64,000 nucleotides of DNA. Source: Oidiodendron maius Zn. Its lineage: Eukaryota > Ascomycota > Leotiomycetes > Myxotrichaceae. This document shows, piece after piece, positions 1 to 11,297 of this stretch (the stretch's first letter is position 1; each line of letters opens with the position of its first letter). The notes under the pieces are model-generated. The model was not told the DNA's origin. It worked only from the letters and a program-made list of their open reading frames with translations, and ran no database searches. The DNA is taken from positions 1,984,001 through 2,048,000 of the forward strand of contig KN832872.1 of assembly GCA_000827325.1 (NCBI GenBank). Direction: 5' to 3'. Made by a program: the position numbers and the translations under genes.

Positions 1-1250
1 AGATATATAGTATTATCTAGCTATTACCTTTATAGACTAGATAGTATTTACTATTAGCTAGATAGTAGAGTTATCTAGTTCTTAAGCTTTTAACTAGTTC
101 CTATATAGCTATTATATTATACTTACTATAATCCTCTAGTATAATTAGTATTATCTTCTAGTTCTTTTCTATATTCTAATATACTACTAATAGTATTATT
201 AGAAGGGGTTAAAGCTACTTACTATAATATCTTAAATACTTTATATTCTCTAGATCCTTACTATACTTATATTATAGTCTTACTAGATAAATATTATAAT
301 ATCTTAATATATCTTTATTATCTAGATAGTTCCTAAAGGTCTTTCTCTTTTAGCTACTAGCTAGCTAAAGATATATTAGAAGCTCCTTAGCTATAGTAGT
401 CTTTTATATATAACTAAACAGAAGCTATCTATATCTTCTTCTAGTTATAAGGCTAGTATATTATCTATATTACTACTACTATTTCTCTAATAGAAATAGA
501 ATTATATTATAAAGCTAGTCTATAATATAAAAGAGAGTAGTAAGCTTCTACTATACTTTCCTATATATTCTTAGTCTATTACTAAAGCTTATCTCTAGTA
601 TATATTTTAAAGGGATATTAAGGCTCTAGTAACCTCTCTTATACTCTTTACTCTATTTGCTCTTTAAGCTTATATTAGTCTATTATATCTATTACTCTAT
701 AGCTTTATCTATAGACTAATATATATATTTATTCTTTTAGGCTATATAGATAGTATTATATAGGTCTCTTATAGATACCTTATAGCTACTTTATCTAACT
801 ATTACTACTATTATATACTATACCTTATAGTAATATACTATTTTATATTACTTTACTAGATCTTCTCTTATAGTAAGGCTAACTATATCTTATAGAAGTT
901 ATAAAGTATATAACTCTAGCTAAGTATTATATAAATACTTTTCTCTTTTATTAACTAAAGTATATATATCCTCTCCTCTACTTTCTAGCTATCTGCTTTA
1001 CCTATTCTTTAAACGCTTTGCTTTACCTATATCTATTAAACCCTATATTTATAAAGTTAAAGTTATAGTATTATATAATTGCTATATATCCTTAAGTCTA
1101 CCTCTATAGTAGAGTTCCTCTATACTATATATCTGTAGGTTTACTATAAAGCTAAAGCTATAGTACCTATATTATCCCCCTAGAATTCCTTTGATTAACT
1201 AGTATAATCACTATAACCCTCTAGTCCTTATATAGATTTCTTTACTTAAT
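1..1250. repeat. RIP-degraded AT-rich repeat relic
   Basis: About 1.25 kb of very AT-rich sequence in which CpA, TpG and CpG are almost absent while TpA is hugely over-represented. This is the classic footprint of repeat-induced point mutation in an ascomycete. No open frame survives on either strand and I cannot name the original element. The composition returns to normal genomic within about 100 bp near position 1250, which marks the right edge of the degraded block. The left edge lies outside the window. Confidence 0.8.
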
Positions 1251-1734
1251 AAGAGCTCCAAGTGTTTATTGGTTAACGAGAGCTCCGATAGATGTTTTGT
1301 AGGTCCTTCAAGTGACTATCGTTGTGCCTGCAATCTCGATGCTTTTAGGTGAAAATTTTTTATATACTCTAGAGGTGTCCTATTGTACGACTAGGCAGCG
1401 GTTCCACATCACCTCTGTATTGCAGTGATTGAAGGCCTATTCCCTAGGTAGGTAGTTGTATATCGGATAGTTTTTATACCTATTTTGATAGTAGTCCTCT
1501 GTTCTGGGTGGCAGCTTATTACCAGCGTCGTACAGGCGTAACCCTGTCGTACAACCAGCGACGCCCACACCAGCTCCATCGAATGCGCTGGTCTCCCGTT
1601 GGCTCTATAATAATATCGCAATCATAGGTTCGTAGCCAGCACCACGTACAGGTGGGAGTTCGACTTTTGCTGGCCTTCTGATATGAGTAAGTCGAAGCAA
1701 AAAATATTCAATAAAGTATTATGCTATTCTCCAA

Positions 1735-2466
1735 TCAGTAATTCAGCTTGAAGATACGGATAGCATAAGGCACTTTCAAAGACTGTCCATACAAGGTATG
1801 CAGCATAGCATGCCCCGTACGATCCGCAGCACAAGCAGTCCGATACACTTGTCCACCCTTCCCATATTCCAGGCTCTGTCCACCTAACGCCCTTTGGTAT
1901 ATTCGTCCATCTTCAGTTCTTGAAAATGCCATGCCATAATTCTCGAGTTCATATACTGCCTTCGGTGCCTCTCGACTCATATAATGGATAGCGTCTTGAT
2001 CGCCGGGCCAGTCTGAACCTTTTACTGTGTCGTACATATGCCAGCGGTAATCGTCATCCGTCATATTACCTACCCCCAATGCCGCATTGATGCCACCTTG
2101 GACAGCAACAGTATTGGAACGAGTAGGGAACTATACGACAAATAATATGAAATAGTGCATAGTATATTTATACGGGGTTCAATTTACCTGCTTAGTTACA
2201 CATGCTATGTTGAGCCCAGATTCTATCAGTCCAACTGCGGCGCGGAGACCAGCTCCTCCTGCGCTTACAACTATGGCACTATCCGGAAATTAGATACAGG
2301 ACATATGTGGATAGCAAAATACTTACTCATAATGATGGTCAACCAGAAAATGTGTCAGGACCGCAATATTCCTCTTTTGAGTAGGTAGAGTGTTGTGACT
2401 CGACCCAGTCCAGTAGCTCGGACATTTCCTCAGCTTAAACCGAGTCGATCTAAAAACGACATACAT
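1735..2466 (-). pseudogene. Truncated succinate dehydrogenase flavoprotein (SDHA) copy
   Basis: Three exons on the minus strand (2466-2327, 2278-2188, 2130-1735) splice in phase into the N-terminal part of the mitochondrial complex II flavoprotein. Exon 1 starts with a basic, Ser/Thr-rich stretch that could be a mitochondrial presequence and ends in VDHHYD. Exon 2 carries the FAD dinucleotide fold (AIVVSAGGAGLRAA). Exon 3 carries [39 protein letters not shown] and [10 protein letters not shown]. Similarity stops after LHTLYGQSL, roughly a quarter of a normal 620-650 residue SDHA, and a stop follows 15 codons later. Two conserved residues differ. The first Gly of the FAD loop is Ser, and the His that covalently binds FAD (RSHTVA in the family) is Asn. 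Splice sites and frame are clean up to the break. Most likely a broken duplicate; a short expressed protein cannot be excluded. Confidence 0.8.
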
Positions 2467-2559
2467 TATGGAGGGAAGTTGAGCTTCGCGCCAACCGAAT
2501 ATATTGATATTTAGAGCAAACTGAATCGTAAACAGCAGAACGGATAGACACCAATACAT

Positions 2560-3081
2560 GTAGATGCCAAATCAAACCACCAGCATTACTGAACCCTCAT
2601 AGGCACATTGGACGTGAGGTTCAGCAATCCTGTGTGCATGCCTTTAGGGGTAAAATCTCGCAAGCCACAGAAATCTTGACTGCTTACTTACCCAAGAAAA
2701 TACTTTCCCAACCGAGAAGGAGTTAATCACGTTTGGACTCAGATGTTTTGACATAAATCAACATAACTACCCCACCAAATGCCCCGGGAGCTTCTTGCTT
2801 AGCCGAGGTCACAATCGATGTAGGGTTGAGTTCCTGATGCCGACATCTCACTAGCTGCAGCGAAGCTGGTTTGTTAATGGTTTCGATCACTGGGGCAGTA
2901 GTGTATTTGGGTATTCCTTGCCCAAGGCATTTCTACAGAAGCAAAGCATGTGTCTAGATATAGGCTCAGCCTCATCGCACTTTAACTCTCCAGCTGTCCA
3001 ATCGCTTCTTTTCAATGTAACTTAATATTACGCCGTGTCACGAATCTTCACAGAAAGACGCCCAAATCCAAGGTAGGCTCC
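2560..3081. other. Intergenic, no gene seen
   Basis: Separates the SDHA fragment from the stop codon of the short-chain dehydrogenase gene. I see no open frame with coding character, no RNA gene and no repeat. Confidence 0.5.
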
Positions 3082-4032
3082 TCAATCTTTCTTCATATCC
3101 TTCAGAGACTCGGCTTTGATGCTTTTCACGAGTATTTTCGAGAACCTGCTCCCCGGTAGCAAACCCAACAGCGAAATCACAACATCATGCACCCAATACC
3201 CCGCCACAACATGCCGCCCACAACCTACCTTTTGCAAACTCGCCCTGGCAAAGGTCCTTACATTCGGCTGCACTAAAGTAGGCGCCTCTTTCCTAAAAGA
3301 GACATCTGTCACTCTTACCGGCACAATCGCCAGTACTTCCACACGCGTCTCCTCAGCATTCAGCTCCCGCGCCAGCGCTGAGCTCCAGCTATTGATGAAC
3401 GCCTTGGTGCCAGAGTACATGCTCAACCAAGGCATTCCAATGTCAGCAAAAGAGCCGATATTGATGATCAAACTAGGCTTTTGATTTTTGATGAGATGAG
3501 GAAGTAGAGCTCGTGTGAGGTATATGGTGAAGCGGATGTTCATATTCAGCATGCCCTCAATATCCGTGTCAATATGTACTGCAAATGGTTTGTAAAGAGG
3601 TTTCATTAGCGGCGGAGGGCCGCCGACGTTATTGATCAGAACAGTAAGATGCAGATGTCGCAGTTCTTCCACGATGGAACTAATTCGCGACTGCATCTGG
3701 GCACTATCACTCACATCTGCGACGATGACGCGGATCTCAGATTGCGGGTATTCCTGACCAAGGGTCCTCCTCACTTCTTCTAGCTTCGCGGGGTTGCGAC
3801 CATGGAGAATGATATTAAATCCTGATTGCGCCAATTCGTGCGCTAAACCAAGCCCTATGCCATCGGACGAACCGGTCACGAATGCCCATGGCTGCTCATC
3901 GCCCTTGTTGTATTTGTAGCGGTGCAGAGAGGATGGGCGCACGTGCAGGTATAAAAAGCGGGTGAGTTTGATAACGAGGATAGAGAGCCAGAAAATGCCT
4001 AGATACCCGACGTATGACCACATGTTGAGCAA
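3082..4032 (-). CDS. Short-chain dehydrogenase, 3-ketoacyl-CoA reductase / 17-beta-HSD-like
   Basis: Single-exon protein of 316 residues. An N-terminal hydrophobic segment (about residues 5-25) should anchor it in the ER membrane. A Rossmann-fold NAD(P) site follows, TGSSDGIG at 53-60, then NNVGG at 134-138, the catalytic Ser near 193 and YSGTK with Tyr206 and Lys210. The membrane anchor and the hydrophobic spacing before the Rossmann domain match the steroid dehydrogenase type 12 / very-long-chain 3-oxoacyl-CoA reductase (Ifa38) branch, which reduces 3-ketoacyl-CoA during fatty acid elongation. Fungi carry several paralogs, and a true Ifa38 role is not proven by sequence alone. It ends in ESLKDMKKD; a KKxx-type ER retrieval signal is not obvious. 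Complete, and the start chosen is the first Met before the membrane segment. Confidence 0.85.
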   Translation of the reverse strand: MLNMWSYVGYLGIFWLSILVIKLTRFLYLHVRPSSLHRYKYNKGDEQPWAFVTGSSDGIGLGLAHELAQSGFNIILHGRNPAKLEEVRRTLGQEYPQSEIRVIVADVSDSAQMQSRISSIVEELRHLHLTVLINNVGGPPPLMKPLYKPFAVHIDTDIEGMLNMNIRFTIYLTRALLPHLIKNQKPSLIINIGSFADIGMPWLSMYSGTKAFINSWSSALARELNAEETRVEVLAIVPVRVTDVSFRKEAPTLVQPNVRTFARASLQKVGCGRHVVAGYWVHDVVISLLGLLPGSRFSKILVKSIKAESLKDMKKD

Positions 4033-4359
4033 AGTTTTAGTTGAAGATCTGAGAGTTAGAAATACAGTATACGGATATCTCGAGTCGAAATGTGGATGTG
4101 AATGTTGGGATGTAGATGTTGGTATGACGGGGATAGAAGCGAGCCTAATCAGGTGATTAAATCACGATGAAGTACGTAAATCATTGATGTTGAGAAGAAT
4201 CACTGTAGGTACTATCTGTGTACCAACTCATATATGTACGGGAATCATCGTATATATACATTATTTCCATAACGTCGATCTATTTTAATAACCCATTGGC
4301 TCTGTGTATATTCTTTCCGTTTGCGCCTACCGACAACCCGCCCGTAATTTCAACTCTCT

Positions 4360-6476
4360 CTAGCCCCCAGTCCCTGATCGAGTTCGAATAGGATGGATGA
4401 CCGGCGACATGTTGAAAGGTGTTCCCGTTCCCGTCGGGGAGCTGCTGGCTATACTCTCAGTTGACTCTCGGTCGATGTTCATTCGCCAGTCCAGGAAGTC
4501 CTCCTGTGGCCGTGACACGTCTTCGTGATATAATTTCTCATAGGCTTCTTTAAATCGCACAGATTCTGGAGGTTGTAATCAGCATAAGTACACAACGACA
4601 AGGACTAGGCACTTGGCTCACCTCTCTCATCTGAAAACTCAATCCTGAGATATTTCATCTCTTTTGCTAATGATTTGAGTGACGGTTCTTTTGAGAGTTC
4701 GGCGCCTTCATACTGCGTGAATCCGGTTGTGGTTCTGGATATTGAGATACTAGTGGCCGACGAAGCTTCCGAGGGAGCTTCGGTGGCAAACGAAAACACT
4801 CTAGGTACTATTTTATCTGTTAAATGCCGGTTCGTGAGTATCAATTTTCGGAACTTACAAGTAGTATTGGTGGCAGTTGATGCTTCAGTTGGTGATCGAC
4901 TGAAGGCTCGGGAGTAGGTGCGGGCGCGTTTAGTTTCTGGAGTCGACAAAAAGCTGAGATTCAGCTGCTCCTTCACTCTTTTATCGAAGCCCAGGGCTTG
5001 TTGAAACATAGACAGGGGAAACTCTTTATGCTGAGGCTTACTGATTGCACTGGCGTAAAACGATATAGAACATTCTCTAGTAATGAAATCTTGCCAAATT
5101 TTGAGATGCTGATCGGTTGCTTCTCCCAATTTCGAAGATGCTGCAGATGAGATTTTTCGCACTTCGAAGGTAACCTCTAACTTTTTTCCTCGAAGCTCAG
5201 ACTGGCAATCTTCGTAATCTTTCTGTTTCGCGAATATGTACTTAGGGACGGCCGAAATTGGCGCCGCGCCTTTGAACGAGATCGAGTGCGATTCTAGCGG
5301 TGTGTCTTTAAAATCAATAACATAACCCTCCGTTTTGAATTTTCGATGCCATGTGTAAGGAAAACATGGTTGATTGCGAGGCAATTTGACTAAACCGCGT
5401 ATCAGATATGAGACAGTGATAGATCATAGGAGAACATACTTCTATGTCGATACCTAAGATTTCCGTTTTCATCTATAATCAACATCTCGCGGCCATTTTC
5501 GGTATCATTTCCAACCGCCTTTCGTTTCAGGTCAACCTTCTTCTTATCGAAGTATCTGGGAGAGGTTAGTATTAAAGGTAGGAAATGTAAGGACAAACTC
5601 ACACTTCGGCAACACGATAAGATAGGGCAGGTTGTGGCAGGACTAGCCCAGGGATGTTCAAGGTGCTTTGTGAGTTCCGCGCGGGATTGAGCCGCGCAGG
5701 GCTGGATCTGCTCGACGTCGGTTGGAGCACTGGAGAATTATCTCTGGGAAGAAGCTGCGGGCTCGGAACGAAGACTGGTTGGGGATCTTCAAGCACGGGA
5801 GGAAGAGGCCGCTCGGCGGATGTAGATGAGGCAGAACGCCTCGGAGTTGTAGCTGAAAACCCAGTGTGTGGAATAACGGGGCTCGGAAGCGTCGAGGTTG
5901 GGGTAGTTGGTGGGGAGATGGCAACATTGTTGGCCGGTAGCACCGGCATGATTACTGGGGAGACATAAAGGGGAGTTGGCGCATCTGGCCTGCGCAAGGT
6001 GTTTCCCCTAACGTAAATCAGGATTTGCATAGAGAAGGAAGAAGCGGGATGTCGAGCGCAAAGATAACTTACAAGACGAGGTTAAGTATAAAGTGTTGGA
6101 GATTCGTCTGGTGTCTAGATATCTGACCCCGCAAGCTAGAGACCTCATCTGTGTCAAAAACGAATTTGGCGGTCTTGAACGTACCCACGACGGATTTCCG
6201 CCTTTGATTGTCGAGCACTGATTTGTACCTCTCGAGAAAACGATTGTATGCGTTTACCGTCCGCTGGACGCTTTCCACACCAGGATACTCTATGCCATGC
6301 GCATCCAGAATCTTTTTCTGCTCCTTTAGATTGTGTCGGAACTGCTCAAGATCATCTCTGAGGTCGCGCAGCTGTGACGCGCTGCTGGTATACTCGTTGA
6401 AGAAGGCATCATAAACTGTTTTCGCATGGCTCAAGGCCTGGATCAGGTCGGATACAGAGAAGCCTGGAACGGCCAT
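4360..6476 (-). CDS. Hypothetical multi-exon protein with N-terminal helical (STAND-like) domain
   Basis: Five exons (6476-6073, 6007-5603, 5555-5440, 5389-4622, 4565-4360) join in phase to 632 residues. The start MAVPGFSVSDLIQAL opens a charged helical domain (about 1-135: AKTVYDAFFNEYTSSASQ, RDLRDDLEQFRHNLKEQKK). This kind of N-terminus is common in uncharacterised Aspergillus proteins and resembles the fungal N-terminal domain found on STAND proteins. No NB-ARC, NACHT or kinase motif follows. A Pro/Ser-rich low-complexity stretch covers about 140-270, then comes a mixed domain with FKTEGYVIDFKDT and ISSAASSKLGEATDQHLKIWQDF, and a short acidic tail. One candidate internal intron (about 4802-4860) would bring in a stop, so I kept that part as exon. 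Function unknown. It is transcribed divergently from the phosphate transporter across a 755-bp gap. Confidence 0.7.
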
Positions 6477-7199
6477 CTCTGTGCCACATATTCTTCTCGG
6501 CGGCGCGAGACGGGGGAGCGCGAAGGGTGCGAGCGGCTGGCAGCAGAGAGCGGGAGGAGGGGAGCACGCGGGAATGCAGGCGAAAAGGAAGAAAAGGAGA
6601 AGAGAAATGCAGTAAAAGATGGGATGATTGCTCGTGTGAGGTTTATCGGAGGCGATCTGGGGAGTATCATGACAGGTGGGAACATAGGAGAGCACGGCCG
6701 ATGATCAAGGCCCCTAATAGGCCGTCAGGGCCATGATTCACGGGGCAGCAGACGTCTCCTTACCACGCGAGGACCCTATTTCCAGCGCCTCGGACACCGG
6801 AAACACGTAAGTTGCTCCCTCACTCGAGGGTGTTTAGGCCGCAGAGGGGCTTTGCGTCGCTGGCTATCTGCCCGCACTTGCGTGCCCTGGCGGGCAGGGA
6901 GTCAAATATCACTCAAGTTGCCTCGCGATGCGGCTGAAAAGCCTGGTTGTGCAAAACGTGCGTAGATGCTTGGCTGAGAGTGCGCGCCGAGTACACCGTG
7001 CATATCAATTGGCCTGCTGCGCCCGTCCGTGCTGCCTTTTATTATTAATATCCCTCCCTGTCGCCGGGGGGATATCGCGCGTGGTTGACATGCAGGCCCC
7101 TTGGCGGCGCGCCGACTGCGCTGGACAAAGCGCGAGCCCTGTATATATTTGATATGTCAAGGCGGCATCGCGCTGCTGTGCGGTTTCACGTCCTCGACC
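6477..7199. promoter_or_regulatory. Shared divergent promoter region
   Basis: The gap between the 5' ends of the hypothetical gene on the minus strand and the phosphate transporter on the plus strand. Open frames here lack coding character. It must hold both upstream regions. I see no site I can name firmly. Confidence 0.4.
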
Positions 7200-7235
7200 A
7201 TGGCAATCGTTGCTGAAGTCGCAGACCGGCAATGA
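7200..7235 (+). promoter_or_regulatory. Upstream ORF overlapping the transporter start codon
   Basis: An ATG at 7200 opens an 11-codon frame (MAIVAEVADRQ, then stop). Its TGA shares bases with the ATG of the transporter (ATGA at 7232-7235). The uORF ATG sits in a good context (ACCATGG). Initiation there would make main-frame translation depend on leaky scanning or on termination-reinitiation. Confidence 0.55.
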
Positions 7236-9385
7236 GTTTCAAACGCTTCTTCCCGACGGTGTGGATAAATCCCTCGGATGTCGGCCGCCATCATGATGTG
7301 AGTACCTGAGGCTGCGATTTGACTGGAAATGACACGAGCTTCCCCCTTTTTCTTAGCGAGAATGACAGGAGAAGGTTGCGGCGACGTCATCAGGAAGGGC
7401 CAGACGGGCAGACATAGACAAACTGACTTGGTGCGTCTCTAGTCCAATACCAACAAGCGCGACCAGATCTGCGGCGACATCGATGCCAATAAATTCGACT
7501 GGCAGATCTGGGCGGTGGCCGGTTCCGGCTTCTTCACCGATTCCTACAACCTCTTCGCGACTAACGTTATCCTACCCTCGCTGGTCTTTATCTACTGGAC
7601 TAACGATACCGCCACCGACCATGAGACGGCGATCAATGCCATCACCTTGGCTGGCTCGTTGGTAGGCCAGCTGATCTTTGGATACCTGGCAGATCGCTAT
7701 GGGAGGAGGAAGTTATATGGGTTGGAGCTGATTGTGGTGATATTTGGCACCCTGGGTATGGTGCAGTGCTCAGCCGGCTACAATAACCAGTCCATGAATA
7801 TCCTGGGATGGATCATGTTCTGGCGTTTTTTTGTCGGGCTTGGTATAGGGGCCGAGTATCCACTGAGCGCTGTGATCACGGCCGAGTAAGTTTTCGCTGC
7901 GATCTCAGAGAGCCTGGAATGGTATGCTAACATTCCATCCCTAGATTCGCTCCTCGACGAGCGCGCGCTCGAATGATGGCTGCTGTCTTTCTCATGCAAC
8001 CCCTCGGCCAACTTCTCGCGTCCGTGGTCGGCTTAGCTGTTCTCCTTACGGTTGGTCGAAACCTGAACAGCACGACTAACTACAGTGACCAAGCGGTAAC
8101 CGTCGACCGAATCTGGAGATATGTGGTGGGAGTTGGCGCTATTCCGGCTCTAATTGCCATTGGATTTCGATTGACCATCCCTGAGTCACCGCGGTACACC
8201 CTGGATGTCGACCATGATGGTGCTCGAGCGTTGAGGGACACTCAGAAGTATTATAACATCCAGCGGCAGTCTACCAACGGGAGCTTTAACGCCCTCGGAC
8301 ATGGCCGGAATGAAGATGTAGAGGATGCTGCTGCCATCCAGCAGGTGCCAAGGGCAATTGTCAATCCCGCCGACGGTGATATGCCGGAAGATGACGACGA
8401 TAGCATGGAGATCCAAGACGTCGGCGGGGATGAAGAAGAAGATCAGGACGAGCCTGGCCAGAGAGAAGAGCTGCCAGATCCATTCTCCACCAGCGAGCTG
8501 ACTCGGTTCTTTTGGCATGAGGGAAATATCAAATATCTCCTTGGCACTTCCAGTACCTGGTTCCTGTTTGACTTCGCTTTCTACGCCCTGGGGATCAATA
8601 ACCCAAGAGTCATCTCTCAAATATGGTCCTCACAACCCATACCGGCCGATCAACCGACCGGTCCCGATTGGCAAAACCCATCCGATCCCAACCAATCCAT
8701 CTATGACATCCTCCGATCAGAGGGCATCCGATCAATCATCACCATCTCGATTGGTTCTTTGCTAGGCAGCATCATCCTGATCAAGGCCATCAATTATATA
8801 CCGAGAAAAGCCTGGCTGGCGTGGTCTTTCGTCGGCATGGCAATCCTCTTTGCCGTTATTGGCGGCAGCTACTTTCGAGTTGCCAACACCGACCTCCATG
8901 CACTCACTATAACTCTATATGTACTCTGCCAGCTCCTTTTCAACCTGGGGCCAAACACCCTCACATTTATCATCCCAGCCGAAATCTTCCCCACCCGCTA
9001 CCGCGCCACATGCCACGGCATCTCGGCCGCAGCCGGAAAGCTAGCCAGCGTTATAGTACAGGCCTTCCTGCCCAAGACCAAGATCACAACCCCCAATTCC
9101 CATAACCTCGGCTGGGTCTTGATTGGGTTCTCGTTCGCCATGGCTCTCGCTGCTGTGTGCGCCTGGGCCTGGATACCTGAGGTGCAGAACCCAAGAGGCA
9201 CCGAAACGGAGACTAGCAGAGGTAGACACAGTCGATTTAGAGCATACGAGGTCCCCAGCAAGAGCCTAGAGGAGCTGGCAGTGGGTAGAATCGGAGTTGA
9301 AGATGAGAGGTATAAGGTTGGGTTTAGGAAGAGGGGTATGATGCTGATTACTGAGATGAGGGAGGCGGGGAGTCGGAGAAACTAA
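7232..9385 (+). CDS. MFS phosphate:H+ symporter-family transporter (PHO84/GIT1-like)
   Basis: Exons 7232-7297, 7443-7885 and 7945-9385 join to 649 residues. It belongs to the phosphate:H+ symporter branch of the MFS, which imports inorganic phosphate or glycerophosphodiesters across the plasma membrane. The N-terminal half opens with IWAVAGSGFFTDSYNLF in TM1. MFS motif A (GYLADRYGRRK) is at about 101-111, GLGIGAEYPLS at about 153-163, and PESPRY near 249. The central cytoplasmic loop carries a strongly acidic insert at about 315-347 (MPEDDDDSMEIQDV, GGDEEEDQDEP), longer than usual. The second half has six more membrane segments, with FIIPAEIFPTRYRATCHGISAA marking the conserved C-terminal MFS motif. 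The first exon is only 22 codons. Substrate (phosphate versus glycerophosphoinositol) cannot be decided from the sequence. Confidence 0.9.
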
Positions 9386-9549
9386 ACTGGATTGGCAAAT
9401 AATTTCGTGACGTATAAAGAATATCTAAGTCACTAGTAATGTCAAATATTGATACCCACCAATAGAAACTCGCGAAGATGGTGAGAATTGTACAAGTGAG
9501 CGACGGAAGTGATATTTGAAGATTACCTATCGATCCCCTAGCTTGTGGC

Positions 9550-10943
9550 TCAAAACTTGATCAATTCGCCACAAGTATTAATATACTCTAAAATATCTAT
9601 AGTGCCCCACTCGTGGTCCTTGACATCCTCCCCGCGATGCTTCAAAATCTCTCGAGGCGTCTCAGTGCGCACCATCCGATCGATTAAGCCTTTCTGCCCG
9701 AGGATGACGCCGGATCGAGAGTTTGGCATTTGTGACGGGGGTACGACTGTAAAAATAGTATTGAAGCGAAATTCTTTATTTGAAAAGGCCACATAACCAT
9801 CCACCTGTACCCTCATGCCCGACTGGTCCCGATATGGGTCATGCTCCTTCTCTCCGAGGTATTCCATAAATTCATGCGAGAGCAGATCACTTGTAATCGT
9901 ACAGCCGTGAGATCCAGTGTCCCACAACATGTCATCTAGAAGGAGTTCATGTTCTCGGAACATGTTTACGGCTGCGTCAACGCCGCGGACTTTTAATTTG
10001 CCAGATACTACTGCCAGGGTACTCTCGGTAATGGTGGCGGTGGCTTGAAGAACGTATGGTTTGCGAGAGGGGAGCCTCATCATTTCCTCAGCCTGCTTTT
10101 TCAGGGCCTCTCTCATCTCTGGAGTTGGTGGAGAAGGCTCTAGATCCTTGGGGAATGGTGTTCGAATCGGAAGCCCTTTGCTTCTGGCGGATGACTCTGA
10201 GCTTGGGTAATTAGCAACATTCTCTAAGGCCATTTTCCTGATGGCGTATCTTTGCTCTTTAGTGTTTGGTGGAACAATCCAGACATCCAGGTCAGAGGAC
10301 TGAAGTGCTTCAGAAACTCTAGCGAGGACAGAAGTGCACTTAGTGTTGATCCAAGGGTCCATTGACATCCTCATATCTTTCGCACTGTTTATGATTTCAT
10401 TTGTGACTTGGTGCAGGACGTGCCAAACCGGAACATCTATGATCTTGGGTTGCTTTGTGCTTGCCATGTTAAGTGGTTTGGGGATCGTGCTGTAGTCGTG
10501 AATGGTTGGGTTAAGATAATCTGTAAAATGAAAAGTTGTTAACGGCTGAAGCCTATTTTATAAGATTTGTGCCGAGTATGACTCGCTGGAAAGGAAGCTG
10601 ACCATGATGATGGAGATGATTGTGACAACTTGGCGCCAGATCCAAGCTTTGCAATCTAGTGGGGTCAGTCGTCAGCAAACAAAATAGTGAGGAGGTCATG
10701 GACATTCGAGATGACGTACTGTACAATGTGGCACGGATTCGAAGATGGCTCCTGATTCACAAGGCATGACCCGTTAGAGAACTCCAGCTGATTTCGGTCA
10801 GGGATATGTACTTTCTTGGGGGCTTCAGGAGACGAAAGCTTCTGCCGCTTGTGGGGAGGTGAATTGGTGGTATCGGCAGAGGATATTCTCCCAACCCTGG
10901 CAGTCTCGGCCAGTTCCATACTGCACTGTAGCCCAGATGCCAA
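9550..10943 (-). CDS. Hypothetical nuclear-type protein with retropepsin-like domain
   Basis: Exons 10943-10720, 10655-10603 and 10520-9550 join in phase to 415 residues. The N-terminus has a basic cluster (PPHKRQKLSSP) that looks like a nuclear localisation signal, then a short His-rich stretch encoded by the small exon. The C-terminal half resembles a retropepsin-type aspartic protease fold: LLLDDMLWDTGSHGC with DTG at 293-295, then GVILGQKGLIDR at 363-374 in place of the usual second-lobe ILG motif. The middle is charged and Pro-rich. No polymerase, integrase or terminal repeat lies nearby, and the gene has proper introns, so I read it as a host gene. Single-domain DTG proteins of this kind are found in fungal genomes without known role. 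Protease activity is inference. Confidence 0.65.
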
Positions 10944-11297
10944 ACGGGGTTATGCAATATCGCTTGATCAAAGACGTCGTCCGCTACTGATGATGTTCGG
11001 CAGTAGAGAAAAAGAGGATGAGGGAGAAGAGGCAGAAGACGGGTCAGCAGCATACTGATAAACTCGGGTCTTGACGAGAGAGATAGACCTTCCTCCCGAG
11101 GTAATGGGTCGCTGCCAAAATAATGGTTCTGTGTCGCTCTTCCCGTGAAATTAGGAAGAGCGTCGTCATCACCATCATATCGTGTACTCGGTTTGCAAGG
11201 AGCTAGCTACCTTTTGGGTGAACTCCAGTTTTGTTGATCGGACATGTAGTTCCTTAACTACATGTTTGTACGCCTTAAATACGTACGTAGTTTAGAG

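Noticed and set aside
1409-1621. 70-codon minus-strand frame next to the RIP block
   Set aside because: No resemblance to SDHA continuation or any family I know.
5654-5968. Open frame on the plus strand inside the hypothetical gene
   Set aside because: Antisense shadow of the Pro/Ser-rich exon of the minus-strand gene.
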